Shown: positions 1-7,761, counted from the stretch's first letter. The stretch is DNA of 7,988 nucleotides from an uncultured Porphyromonas sp. (GCA_945965245.1 CAMFNC010000178.1:1-7988), one strand, 5' to 3'. Notes: a model not told the origin generated them from the letters alone. A program made the numbers and translations.

Positions 1-14
1 TTTTATGCATAAAA
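1..14. repeat. Perfect 14-bp AT-rich palindrome at left edge
   Basis: TTTTATGCATAAAA reads the same on both strands. A shorter version with the same TTATGCATAA core occurs in the right flank at 7863-7872, and an ATGCAT also lies at 107-112. It could be a protein-binding site, part of a terminator of the gene to the left, or chance in AT-rich intergenic DNA. The window starts inside it, so its full extent cannot be seen. Confidence 0.4.
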
Positions 15-69
15 TAAAATCAAACTGTATTTATCTTTTCGGCACACCGCAAATAACGCAGAAATAAAT

Positions 70-77
70 TAACTTTG
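70..77 (+). promoter_or_regulatory. Possible Bacteroidetes -7 promoter element (TAACTTTG)
   Basis: TAACTTTG matches the Bacteroidetes sigma-ABfr -7 consensus TAnnTTTG exactly. It lies about 80 bases before the first ATG, so transcription would start near 83-85 and leave a leader of roughly 70 bases. I see no TTG or TTTG about 19-21 bases upstream as a -33 element; the nearest T-rich stretch, at 36-40, is too far away. An 8-mer with two free positions can occur by chance in AT-rich DNA. No comparable match is visible in the other intergenic gaps, which agrees with this being the main promoter of the array. Confidence 0.35.
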
Positions 78-156
78 TTAAGGTATGTATGCTCGGTATC
101 GTATTCATGCATACTGCACGAACTTTAACATTATTAACCAAGCTATTTGTATATAA

Positions 157-1359
157 ATGGGAAGAGTATTGATTATCGGCGCCGGTGGCGTGGGTACAGT
201 AGTAGCCAAAAAAGTGGCTATGAATGCCGACATTTTCACAGACATTATGTTGGCAAGCCGAACCAAAAGTAAATGCGACCGTCTGGCGCAGGAAATCGAA
301 CAACAATTGGGCGTAAAGATTGCCACGGCAGCCGTGGATGCAGACAATGTGGAGGAATTGGCTGCCTTGATGAAATCGTTCAAGCCAGACCTTTGTATCA
401 ACGTGGCACTGCCCTATCAGGATTTGCACATCATGGATGCGTGCCTTCTGGCCGGGGTCAATTACCTCGATACCGCCAATTATGAGCCGCTGGAGGAAGC
501 CAAATATGAATACAGCTGGCAATGGGCATACCAAGACCGCTTCAAAGAGGCCGGCCTTACCGCCATACTCGGTTGCGGTTTCGACCCCGGTGTAACCAGC
601 GTATTTACCGCCTACGCCGCCAAGCATCACTTTGACGAAATCCAATATCTGGACATCGTGGACTGCAATGGTGGTGACCACCACAAGGCCTTTGCCACCA
701 ACTTCAATCCCGAAATCAACATCCGTGAGATTACTCAAAAGGGCAAATACTACGAAAACGGCAAATGGATAGAAACCGAACCACAGGAAATCCATAAAGG
801 GCTGAACTATCCGAATATCGGCGAACGCGAAAGCTATTTGCTCTATCACGAGGAGTTGGAAAGTCTGGTCAAGAACTACCCCACCATCAAGCGTGCACGC
901 TTCTGGATGACTTTCGGACAGGAATACCTGACTCACCTGCGCGTGATGCAAAATATCGGGATGACACGCATCGACCCCATTATGTATAATGGTGTGGAAA
1001 TCGTGCCCATCCAATTCCTCAAAGCCGTGCTGCCCAATCCCGGCGATTTGGGCGAAAACTATACGGGCGAAACCAGCATCGGCTGTCGCATCCGTGGTAT
1101 CAAGGACGGCAAGGAGCATACATACTATGTATGGAATAATTGCAGCCATGAAGCATCATACAAAGAAACCGGAGCGCAGGGCGTAAGCTATACCACCGGT
1201 GTTCCTGCCACTATCGGAGCCATGATGTTTATGAAAGGTCTGTGGCGCAAACCGGGTGTATTCAACGTAGAGGAATTCGACCCGGACCCCTTTATGACAG
1301 AACTGCCCAAGCAAGGATTGCCTTGGCATGAAAGCCACGATATAGACATCGAACTTTAA
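157..1359 (+). CDS. Carboxynorspermidine/carboxyspermidine dehydrogenase (saccharopine dehydrogenase family)
   Basis: This 400-residue protein belongs to the saccharopine dehydrogenase-like family. In polyamine synthesis these cytoplasmic enzymes use NADPH to reduce the Schiff base of aspartate semialdehyde with a diamine, giving carboxyspermidine (from putrescine) or carboxynorspermidine (from diaminopropane). NspC then decarboxylates the product; no nspC is in this window. The N terminus is a Rossmann fold with the dinucleotide motif GAGGVG at residues 8-13, followed by a basic SRTKSK stretch (34-39) that would suit NADPH. Family signatures include LPYQDLHIMDACL (85-97), YLDTANYE (103-110) and GCGFDPGVTSVF (139-150). 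The length is normal for the family. TAA at 154-156 lies directly before the ATG in the same frame, so this start cannot be extended upstream. No Shine-Dalgarno is visible. Subfamily assignment over a true lysine-pathway enzyme rests on length and the remembered GCGFDPG signature. Which diamine is used cannot be read from the sequence. Confidence 0.85.
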   Translation: MGRVLIIGAGGVGTVVAKKVAMNADIFTDIMLASRTKSKCDRLAQEIEQQLGVKIATAAVDADNVEELAALMKSFKPDLCINVALPYQDLHIMDACLLAGVNYLDTANYEPLEEAKYEYSWQWAYQDRFKEAGLTAILGCGFDPGVTSVFTAYAAKHHFDEIQYLDIVDCNGGDHHKAFATNFNPEINIREITQKGKYYENGKWIETEPQEIHKGLNYPNIGERESYLLYHEELESLVKNYPTIKRARFWMTFGQEYLTHLRVMQNIGMTRIDPIMYNGVEIVPIQFLKAVLPNPGDLGENYTGETSIGCRIRGIKDGKEHTYYVWNNCSHEASYKETGAQGVSYTTGVPATIGAMMFMKGLWRKPGVFNVEEFDPDPFMTELPKQGLPWHESHDIDIEL

Positions 1360-1412
1360 CCCCCCTCTTATACCAATATACACCTTTATTACAGACTCCA
1401 TTACACTGACTC

Positions 1413-4049
1413 ATGATGGATAACGAATTGCCGGAAAACGGTACGGATAATGAATTGCCGCAAGAATTGACCTACACAGATACCAATGCCAAATCCACCG
1501 CTCTGCCTCCATTGAGCGGAATGTATCAGAATTGGTTTTTGGACTATGCCTCGTATGTAATTCTGGAGCGTGCCGTGCCCCATATAGAAGATGGCCTGAA
1601 GCCGGTGCAGCGGCGTGTATTGCACGCCATGAAAACGCTGGACAACGGCAGACGAATCAAGGTGGCCAAGATTGTGGGTGCCGCCATGGCTTTTCACCCG
1701 CATGGGGATGCATCCATCAATGATGCTTTGGTACAATTGGGTCAAAAGGGTTATCTGATAGATACCCAAGGAAACTGGGGTAACATCCTTACAGGTGACG
1801 AAGCAGCAGCCGGCCGATACATTGAGGCCGGGCTGTCTGCTTTTGCTCTGGAGGTGGCATTTAACGAGCAGATTACACAGTGGAAAAAAACTTATGATGG
1901 CAGCACCGATGAACCCATTGCCCTGCCACTCAAATTCCCTCTGCTGCTGGCTCAGGGAGCCGAAGGGATTGCCGTGGGTCTGGCTTCCAAAATCCTGCCT
2001 CACAACTTCAACGACCTATTAGACGCCTGCTGCGCCACGCTGTGCAATGAGCCGTTTGAGCTGTATCCGGACTTCCCAACCGGAGGTCTAATTGATGTAT
2101 CGCGCTACAATGATGGCGAAAGGGGAGGGGTAATCAAAAGCCGCGCCTCCATCGTGAAGTTGGACAGTCGCACGCTCAGCATCACGGAGCTGCCGGCCGG
2201 CAAGAATACGACCACACTGATAGAGTCTATCCTAAAGGCCAACGAAAAGGGAAAAATCAAAATCAAAAAAGTGGATGATATGACGGCCTCCACAGCCGAC
2301 ATACGTATCCATCTGGCAGCCGGCACGTCGTCGGACAAAACCATTGACGCCCTCTATGCCTTTACCGACTGCGAAGTGAGCATATCGCCCAATGCCTGTG
2401 TGATATACAACGATAAGCCGGTTTTCACCACAGTGAGCGAGATACTGAAATTCTCGGCACGCCGCACAGAGCAACTTCTGCTCAAGGAACTGACCATACG
2501 ATTGGGCGAACGGCAAGAGAAATACTTATTGGCATCGCTCGAACGCATTTTCATCGAAGAGCGTATCTATAAAGACCGGGAATTTGAAGAGGCCAAGAGC
2601 GAAGCGGTGGCTCTGGCACATATCGACAAACGTATCACGCCTTGGAAAGAGCAGTTTATACGCCCCATCACCACAGACGATTTGCGCCGCCTTTTGGAAA
2701 TTCGCATGGCCAGCATCCTCAAATTCAACATTCCGAAACATGAGGAAATGATGGCACGCCTCGAAGAAGAGATTGCCACACTGAAAGACAACATCGAACA
2801 CATCACGGATTATACCATCCACTGGTTCGAATACCTGAAAGGTCGCTACGGTCATCTGCATCCGCGCCTTACACGCATCACAAACTTCAGCAACATCGAG
2901 GCCATCAAGGTGGCAGAATTGGACGAAAAACTTTATGTAAACCGCAGCGAAGGGTTTGTGGGTACTTCGCTCAAAGGCGATGAATTTATCTGCAATGTAT
3001 CGGCCATAGACGACATCATCATTTTCTTCCGCTCCGGTAAGTATATGATTACCAAGGTGGAAGACAAAAAGTTTGTAGGCACGGATGAGATCATTCACAT
3101 TGCCCGTTTCGACAAATCGGACGAACGCACCATTTACAACGTTATCTACCGCGACGGCAAAAACGGAGCTTATTTCATCAAACGCTTCAACGTAACGTCG
3201 GTAACACGCGACAAGGATTACGACCTGACACTGGGCACAGCCGGCTCCAAAGTCATCTACTTTACCGCCAACGGCAATGGCGAAGCCGAAGTGGTACGTG
3301 TGAAGCTGAAACGGAAACCCAAGCAACGAATTGACGAGTTCGACAAAGATTTCTCCGAAATTCTGATTAAAGCCAAAACCGCCAGAGGCAATCTGCTCAC
3401 TCGCAGCGATGTGAAGAGCATCACCCTCAAGACCCAAGGCAGTAGTACGCTGGGCGGTAGAAAGGTTTGGTTCGACCCCGATGTGCACCGCATCAATTAC
3501 AACGAACAGGGAGAACTCCTCGGCGATTTCTTTGCCGAAGACCGCATCCTTGTGATTTTGAAAAACGGCGAGTGCTACACCACAGACTTCAACGAAACCA
3601 ATCACTATGAGACCAATATCTGGCGTATCGAAAAATACGACCCACGCAAGATTTGGACTGCTGTTTATTTCGATGCCGAGCAGCAATACTACTACATGAA
3701 ACGCTTTGCCATAGATGATGACAAACGTGAGCCAATCATGGGCGAAGGCGAAGGTAATGACCTGAAGTTGCTCACCGAAAACTACTATGCGCGCTTTGAG
3801 GTGGTCATGGGCGGCGAAGATGCCCACCGCAAGCCATTGCTTATCGATGCAGAGGAATTCATCGGTATCAAAAGCGTGCGCGCCAAAGGCAAACGCATGA
3901 CCACCTTTGCCGTGGAGTCTATTCGGGAATTGGAACCGCTCAAGCCCAATCCGATTGACGAAAAAGAAGCCACAGAGATGGAAGAAAAATCGAACGACTA
4001 TACCGAGGATGATGGAATGCTCAATCTGTTTGCCAACGAACCCTCCTAA
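1413..4049 (+). CDS. parC: DNA topoisomerase IV subunit A (ParC-type)
   Basis: This 878-residue type IIA topoisomerase breakage-reunion subunit would pair with ParE, encoded elsewhere, to relax and decatenate DNA. Residues 1-33 are an acidic, repeat-containing leader. The winged-helix/tower region begins at about 35 (WFLDYASYVILERAVPHIEDG, roughly 41-61, then KPVQRRVLHAM). The quinolone-pocket motif HPHGD is at 95-99 and the catalytic Arg135-Tyr136 pair lies in AAAGRYIEAG (131-140). A coiled-coil part follows at about 360-470. A beta-pinwheel-type C-terminal domain spans about 490-840 and lacks the GyrA box QRRGGKG, which favours ParC over GyrA. The NWGNILTG stretch is typical, from memory, of Bacteroidetes ParC. 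The tail (about 848-878) is acidic and ends in MLNLFANEPS. A TGA at 1407-1409 in frame limits the start; ATG 1413 and ATG 1416 are both possible. Oddities are Gly140, where the conserved residue is Arg, and the leader repeat. It follows the dehydrogenase by 53 bases and precedes the next gene by 12. Confidence 0.93.
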   Translation: MMDNELPENGTDNELPQELTYTDTNAKSTALPPLSGMYQNWFLDYASYVILERAVPHIEDGLKPVQRRVLHAMKTLDNGRRIKVAKIVGAAMAFHPHGDASINDALVQLGQKGYLIDTQGNWGNILTGDEAAAGRYIEAGLSAFALEVAFNEQITQWKKTYDGSTDEPIALPLKFPLLLAQGAEGIAVGLASKILPHNFNDLLDACCATLCNEPFELYPDFPTGGLIDVSRYNDGERGGVIKSRASIVKLDSRTLSITELPAGKNTTTLIESILKANEKGKIKIKKVDDMTASTADIRIHLAAGTSSDKTIDALYAFTDCEVSISPNACVIYNDKPVFTTVSEILKFSARRTEQLLLKELTIRLGERQEKYLLASLERIFIEERIYKDREFEEAKSEAVALAHIDKRITPWKEQFIRPITTDDLRRLLEIRMASILKFNIPKHEEMMARLEEEIATLKDNIEHITDYTIHWFEYLKGRYGHLHPRLTRITNFSNIEAIKVAELDEKLYVNRSEGFVGTSLKGDEFICNVSAIDDIIIFFRSGKYMITKVEDKKFVGTDEIIHIARFDKSDERTIYNVIYRDGKNGAYFIKRFNVTSVTRDKDYDLTLGTAGSKVIYFTANGNGEAEVVRVKLKRKPKQRIDEFDKDFSEILIKAKTARGNLLTRSDVKSITLKTQGSSTLGGRKVWFDPDVHRINYNEQGELLGDFFAEDRILVILKNGECYTTDFNETNHYETNIWRIEKYDPRKIWTAVYFDAEQQYYYMKRFAIDDDKREPIMGEGEGNDLKLLTENYYARFEVVMGGEDAHRKPLLIDAEEFIGIKSVRAKGKRMTTFAVESIRELEPLKPNPIDEKEATEMEEKSNDYTEDDGMLNLFANEPS
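1418..1471 (+). repeat. In-frame 27-bp tandem repeat at the 5' end of parC
   Basis: GGATAACGAATTGCCG at 1418-1433 recurs as GGATAATGAATTGCCG at 1445-1460 with one mismatch. The period is 27 bases, or nine codons. It encodes DNELPENGT followed by DNELPQELT in the acidic leader, residues 3-20. The second halves of the units have diverged. The period keeps the reading frame, so gain or loss of a unit would change only the length of the leader. Confidence 0.7.
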
Positions 4050-4061
4050 CCCACATTCATC

Positions 4062-5018
4062 ATGCGCACCATACTACGTCTTTGCCTTTTATCCCTTATG
4101 CTCCTGCTTCCGGCTGGTTCTTCGGTCATGGCACAGCACACCTCCCCTACCGACAGCGTAACCCTGAACACGGAAAGAAAAAGAGGTTTCATGGGCAGGG
4201 TTTGTGATTATTGGAACGACCTTACCACCCCCCAAGAGGTGGTAAATCCCATCCGATACCACACTTCGCTATTGGGAGTGGGCGGACTGATACAGCACGA
4301 TTCTTACCTATCTCCACTGAATTACGGTGGTTACAGAGCCACCTTGATGACCGAAGTCTATACGCCGCTTGGTAAACCGTTACTCGGCACATCCCTGCAC
4401 CGATTTGCAGCCGAATTGGACGCAGGCTGGGCTCTCAATCCGGCTCAAAACGCCATCTTCTATTCCATCTTCGGTAATGTATATGGCAGTTATCTATACA
4501 AATGGTCACCGGCCAAACAATTAAACCTATTCGGCGGTCCCGGTCTGCGATTAGGTACGGGAGGTGTGTGGAGCACACGCAATGGCAATAATCCGGGCAC
4601 ATTGCGTCTTTATGCCGATGTAACGGCACACGGCACAATTACTTATCGGCTGCCTTCCGAACGGTGGGGATTGCTGTTTAGGCTGAGCGATGAGGTTAGT
4701 CTGTTGGGGGCAGGCTTCTCGCAGGAATACGGCGAGAGCTACTACGAACGGTTTATACTGAATTCCCAAGGGCAAATTACCGACAGGCTCTATCTGCGAC
4801 ATCCGGGCAGTGGTTTCTCGAACAGGCTGATGCTGACTGTGGACATTCCGCTACTGGATTATGCTACTTTGATGCTAGGCTATCGCCACGGTTACGAGTC
4901 CTCGAATGTAAACCGAATACAGACCTATGAGTCTTCTCACTCGCTATTAGTCGGCTTTAGTATGCTCTTCCAAAATCTGCATGGTCGCAAAAACAATATC
5001 CGATACTCTCCGCTATGA
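4062..5018 (+). CDS. Exported DUF3316-like protein, probable outer-membrane beta-barrel
   Basis: This 318-residue protein has no known function. It starts with a classical Sec signal peptide: Arg2 and Arg6, a hydrophobic core at about 7-17, and likely signal peptidase I cleavage after VMA at residue 24. No lipobox Cys is present. The segment HDSYLSPLNYGGYRATLM (about 79-96) resembles the start of DUF3316 proteins of Bacteroidales. The rest alternates short strands rich in Tyr, Phe and Gly with polar turns, for example AIFYSIFGNVYGSYLYKW and NLFGGPGLRLGTGG. It ends with a strand-like SHSLLVGFSMLFQ and a short basic tail. This pattern fits an outer-membrane barrel or barrel-like surface protein, which is an inference from composition. 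The gene starts 12 bases after parC. Its stop overlaps the start of the S41 lipoprotein gene by ATGA, so the two are probably translated together. The DUF3316 assignment is from memory and moderately sure; export is well supported. Confidence 0.75.
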   Translation: MRTILRLCLLSLMLLLPAGSSVMAQHTSPTDSVTLNTERKRGFMGRVCDYWNDLTTPQEVVNPIRYHTSLLGVGGLIQHDSYLSPLNYGGYRATLMTEVYTPLGKPLLGTSLHRFAAELDAGWALNPAQNAIFYSIFGNVYGSYLYKWSPAKQLNLFGGPGLRLGTGGVWSTRNGNNPGTLRLYADVTAHGTITYRLPSERWGLLFRLSDEVSLLGAGFSQEYGESYYERFILNSQGQITDRLYLRHPGSGFSNRLMLTVDIPLLDYATLMLGYRHGYESSNVNRIQTYESSHSLLVGFSMLFQNLHGRKNNIRYSPL

Positions 5019-6070
5019 AAAAGTTATCCATTCTGATGGGCTTGCTATTATCGGCACTCCTACTTTCCTGCTCCACCAAAGGCGAATTCACCACCAATCC
5101 ACAAAAGAACTTCGATGCGCTATGGGAAGTTTTGGACAGGAACTATTGCTTCTTCAACGAAAAGTTGCCTGCCGACTCCACTTGGCGAGACTATTATGAT
5201 AAATATCATCCGCAAATCAGACCCGGCATGAGCACGGACTCGCTCTTTCTGATTATGTCGCAATTGCTGGGCGAGTTGAAAGACGGTCATGTGAATTTAT
5301 ACAGCACCTTCGATGTGGGACGTTATTGGAATTGGCGCGACGATTATCCCACCAACTTCAGCCGGGAACTGACAGACAAATATTTGGGCAAAGACTATCA
5401 CATAGCCGGCGGAGCTGCTTACCGCTATTTGGAATACAACCGGCACGCCACCGATAGCATCGGCTACATCCGCTACGCTTCGTTTTCTTCGCCGCTCTCC
5501 CACTCCAACATCAATGCCATGCTCAGTCGCTTTTCGTTTTGCAAAGGGCTGATTATTGACATTCGGGACAATGGCGGTGGCGTGCTGACCACTTCCGACC
5601 TCTTTTTGCAGCACTTTTTGCCCCAAAGAACGCTAACAGGGTACATATCGCATAAGACAGGACCCGAACATAACGATTTTTCCAAGCCCCTACCCATCTA
5701 TGTGGATACACTCACAAGCGGGGTCAAATGGTTCCGACCGGTGGTGGTGCTTTCCAATCGCGGTGTATTCAGTTCGGCAAACGACTTTGTGATGAAGATG
5801 AAACCGCTCAAATTAGTCACCATCATAGGCGATCGCTCCGGCGGTGGCGCCGGGTTACCCGCATCCAGCGAGCTACCCAATGGTTGGGCGGTGCGCTATT
5901 CGTCTGCAAGAATGACGGATGCACAGGGCAAGAGCACGGAATTCGGTATCGACCCCGAAGTGTGGGTATCGCTGAAAGATGAAGATAGGCAAAAAGGCGA
6001 AGACACCTTAATCGAAACCGCCATCGCTCACATCAATAAGATTTACGAAGAAATGAAGAAGAAAAAATAG
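5015..6070 (+). CDS. S41-family peptidase, lipoprotein, without PDZ domain
   Basis: This 351-residue protein is a probable envelope serine protease of family S41 (C-terminal processing/tricorn-like). The N terminus is a lipoprotein signal: Lys2-Lys3, a hydrophobic core, and lipobox LLSC with the lipidated Cys at 19. A helical tricorn-C1-like region follows at about 30-95, containing NFDALWEVLDRNYCFF and DGHVNL with His92. The catalytic domain runs from about 148 to 320. It holds the oxyanion-type motif DIRDNGGG (182-189), the likely nucleophile Ser254 in FSSAND (252-257), a glycine-rich GDRSGGGAG (272-280), and the closing GIDPEVWV (311-318). The stretch between His92 and the core is too short and unlike a PDZ domain. 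The CtpA-type Lys about 25 residues after the Ser is missing, so a Ser-His arrangement as in tricorn is more likely. The start ATG overlaps the upstream TGA. The C terminus is a Lys-rich run. The substrate is unknown; the coupled DUF3316-like protein is a candidate partner. Confidence 0.85.
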   Translation: MKKLSILMGLLLSALLLSCSTKGEFTTNPQKNFDALWEVLDRNYCFFNEKLPADSTWRDYYDKYHPQIRPGMSTDSLFLIMSQLLGELKDGHVNLYSTFDVGRYWNWRDDYPTNFSRELTDKYLGKDYHIAGGAAYRYLEYNRHATDSIGYIRYASFSSPLSHSNINAMLSRFSFCKGLIIDIRDNGGGVLTTSDLFLQHFLPQRTLTGYISHKTGPEHNDFSKPLPIYVDTLTSGVKWFRPVVVLSNRGVFSSANDFVMKMKPLKLVTIIGDRSGGGAGLPASSELPNGWAVRYSSARMTDAQGKSTEFGIDPEVWVSLKDEDRQKGEDTLIETAIAHINKIYEEMKKKK

Positions 6071-6111
6071 ACTATCACTTAACATTATTCATAAAATAAT
6101 CACACAAATCT

Positions 6112-7761
6112 ATGGCAACTCCAGAATTCAAGTATCAGAAACCCTTCCCCATGGGTGAGGACAAGACTGAATACTATCACCTGACCAAAGACTATGTATC
6201 GGTAGAGCAATTTGCCGGACAGGAGGTACTGTGCATAGACCCCGAGGGTCTGCGCCTTTTGGCACGCACGGCATTCCACGATGTGGCTTTCTATCTGCGT
6301 CCGGAACACCAAAAGCAGGTGGCTCAAATCCTCGATGACCCCGAAGCCAGTGACAATGATAAGTTTGTGGCACTGACGTTCCTGCGTAATGCGGAAGTAT
6401 CCGCCAAAGGACAGCTCCCCTTCTGTCAAGATACCGGCACTGCCATCATCTTGGGCAAAAAAGGTCAGCAGGTATGGACGGGCGGACACGACGAGGAATA
6501 CCTATCGCACGGCGTCTATGACACCTATACCACAGACAATCTGCGCTACTCGCAGAATGCTCCGCTGGATATGTACAAGGAGGTAAATACCGGATGCAAT
6601 CTGCCGGCTCAAATCGACCTGATGGCAGTGGATGGCATGGAATACAATTTCCTCTGCATCGCCAAAGGTGGCGGCTCTGCCAATAAGACTTACCTCTACC
6701 AGGAAACCAAGGCACTGCTCACGCCCGATAAACTCAAGAGATTCATCATGGAAAAAATCGGTACGCTGGGCACGGCGGCTTGTCCTCCGTATCACATTGC
6801 CATCGTGATCGGTGGCACATCTGCCGAACTGAACCTCAAGACCGTGAAGCTGGCATCCGCCAAGTATTACGACGAACTGCCCGATACCGGCAACGAACTC
6901 GGACGTGCCTTCCGCGACAAAGCACTCGAAGCCGAAATCCGTGAGGCTTGCTACCAATTAGGGCTGGGTGCACAATTCGGCGGCAAATACTATGCACACG
7001 ACATCCGTGTGATTCGTTTGCCTCGTCACGGTGCTTCCTGCCCCGTGGGATTGGGCGTCAGCTGCTCTGCCGACCGCAATATCAAAGCTAAAATCAACCG
7101 TGAAGGTATCTGGGTGGAACGTCTGGAAACGAACCCCGGTCAATATATCCCCGAAGCCTTGCGCCAAGATTCCGAAGGCAAATCCATCCGCATCGACCTC
7201 AATCGCCCCATGGCAGAAATACTGAAAGAATTGACCCAATATCCTGTTTCCACTCGCCTTTCGCTCAATGGCACCATCATTGTGGGACGCGACATTGCTC
7301 ATGCCAAGCTCAAAGAACGTATCGACAACGGCGAAGATCTGCCTCAATACATCAAAGACCACCCCATCTATTACGCCGGTCCCGCCAAGACACCCAAAGG
7401 TATGCCCAGCGGCTCTTTCGGCCCCACCACGGCTGGTCGTATGGATAGTTATGTGGACCTCTTCCAGGCCCATGGCGGCAGCATGATTATGATAGCCAAA
7501 GGCAACCGAAGCCGGCAGGTAACCGATGCCTGCCACAAACATGGTGGTTTCTATTTGGGCAGCATCGGCGGTCCGGCAGCAATTCTGGCTCAAAACAGCA
7601 TCAAGAAAGTGGAATGCCTCGAATATCCAGAATTGGGCATGGAGGCCATCTGGAAGATCGAAGTGGAAGACTTCCCTGCTTTCATCTTGGTGGACGACAA
7701 GGGCAACGACTTCTTCACCCAAATCCGTGAAAAGTGTGCAGGCTGCAGTCTGAATAAATAA
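6112..7761 (+). CDS. fumB: Fumarate hydratase class I (iron-sulfur fumarase)
   Basis: This 549-residue enzyme interconverts malate and fumarate. In an anaerobic Bacteroidales cell it would mainly supply fumarate to fumarate reductase in the reductive branch of the citric acid pathway. It is the two-domain, single-chain type with an oxygen-labile 4Fe-4S cluster. The N-terminal domain (about 50-325) carries the cluster Cys residues at 105 (LPFCQDTGTA), 224 (TAACPPYH) and 318 (GVSCSADRN), matching the positions I recall for E. coli FumA (105, 224, 318). The C-terminal domain (about 330-540) has RLSLNGTIIVGRDIAHAKLK and the active-site stretch MIAKGNRSRQVTD (460-472). The protein ends in a CxxC (542-545), a feature I also recall in E. 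coli FumA. Length is normal and no key residue is missing. ATG 6112 fits the family N terminus. The gene starts 41 bases after the S41 gene with no clear promoter, and a terminator follows. The fumA/fumB letter is conventional; anaerobic annotations often use fumB. Confidence 0.96.
   Translation: MATPEFKYQKPFPMGEDKTEYYHLTKDYVSVEQFAGQEVLCIDPEGLRLLARTAFHDVAFYLRPEHQKQVAQILDDPEASDNDKFVALTFLRNAEVSAKGQLPFCQDTGTAIILGKKGQQVWTGGHDEEYLSHGVYDTYTTDNLRYSQNAPLDMYKEVNTGCNLPAQIDLMAVDGMEYNFLCIAKGGGSANKTYLYQETKALLTPDKLKRFIMEKIGTLGTAACPPYHIAIVIGGTSAELNLKTVKLASAKYYDELPDTGNELGRAFRDKALEAEIREACYQLGLGAQFGGKYYAHDIRVIRLPRHGASCPVGLGVSCSADRNIKAKINREGIWVERLETNPGQYIPEALRQDSEGKSIRIDLNRPMAEILKELTQYPVSTRLSLNGTIIVGRDIAHAKLKERIDNGEDLPQYIKDHPIYYAGPAKTPKGMPSGSFGPTTAGRMDSYVDLFQAHGGSMIMIAKGNRSRQVTDACHKHGGFYLGSIGGPAAILAQNSIKKVECLEYPELGMEAIWKIEVEDFPAFILVDDKGNDFFTQIREKCAGCSLNK

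Noticed and set aside
31..1149. Minus-strand open frame of 372 codons opposite the dehydrogenase gene
   Set aside because: It lies almost wholly antisense to a well-supported gene, shows no recognisable motif, and is a by-product of the codon usage of that gene.
1360..1412. Separate promoter or terminator between the dehydrogenase gene and parC
   Set aside because: No TAnnTTTG element, no stable hairpin and no T-tract are visible in this 53-base gap.
2526..3827. Minus-strand open frame of 433 codons opposite parC
   Set aside because: It is antisense to the conserved core and C-terminal domain of ParC; its hydrophobic, Phe/Val-rich translation is what reversed Bacteroidetes codons give. No family is recognisable.
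6084..6100. Inverted repeat ATTATT-5-AATAAT before the fumarase gene
   Set aside because: A 6-bp stem made only of A-T pairs is expected often in AT-rich gaps and is too weak to be a terminator.
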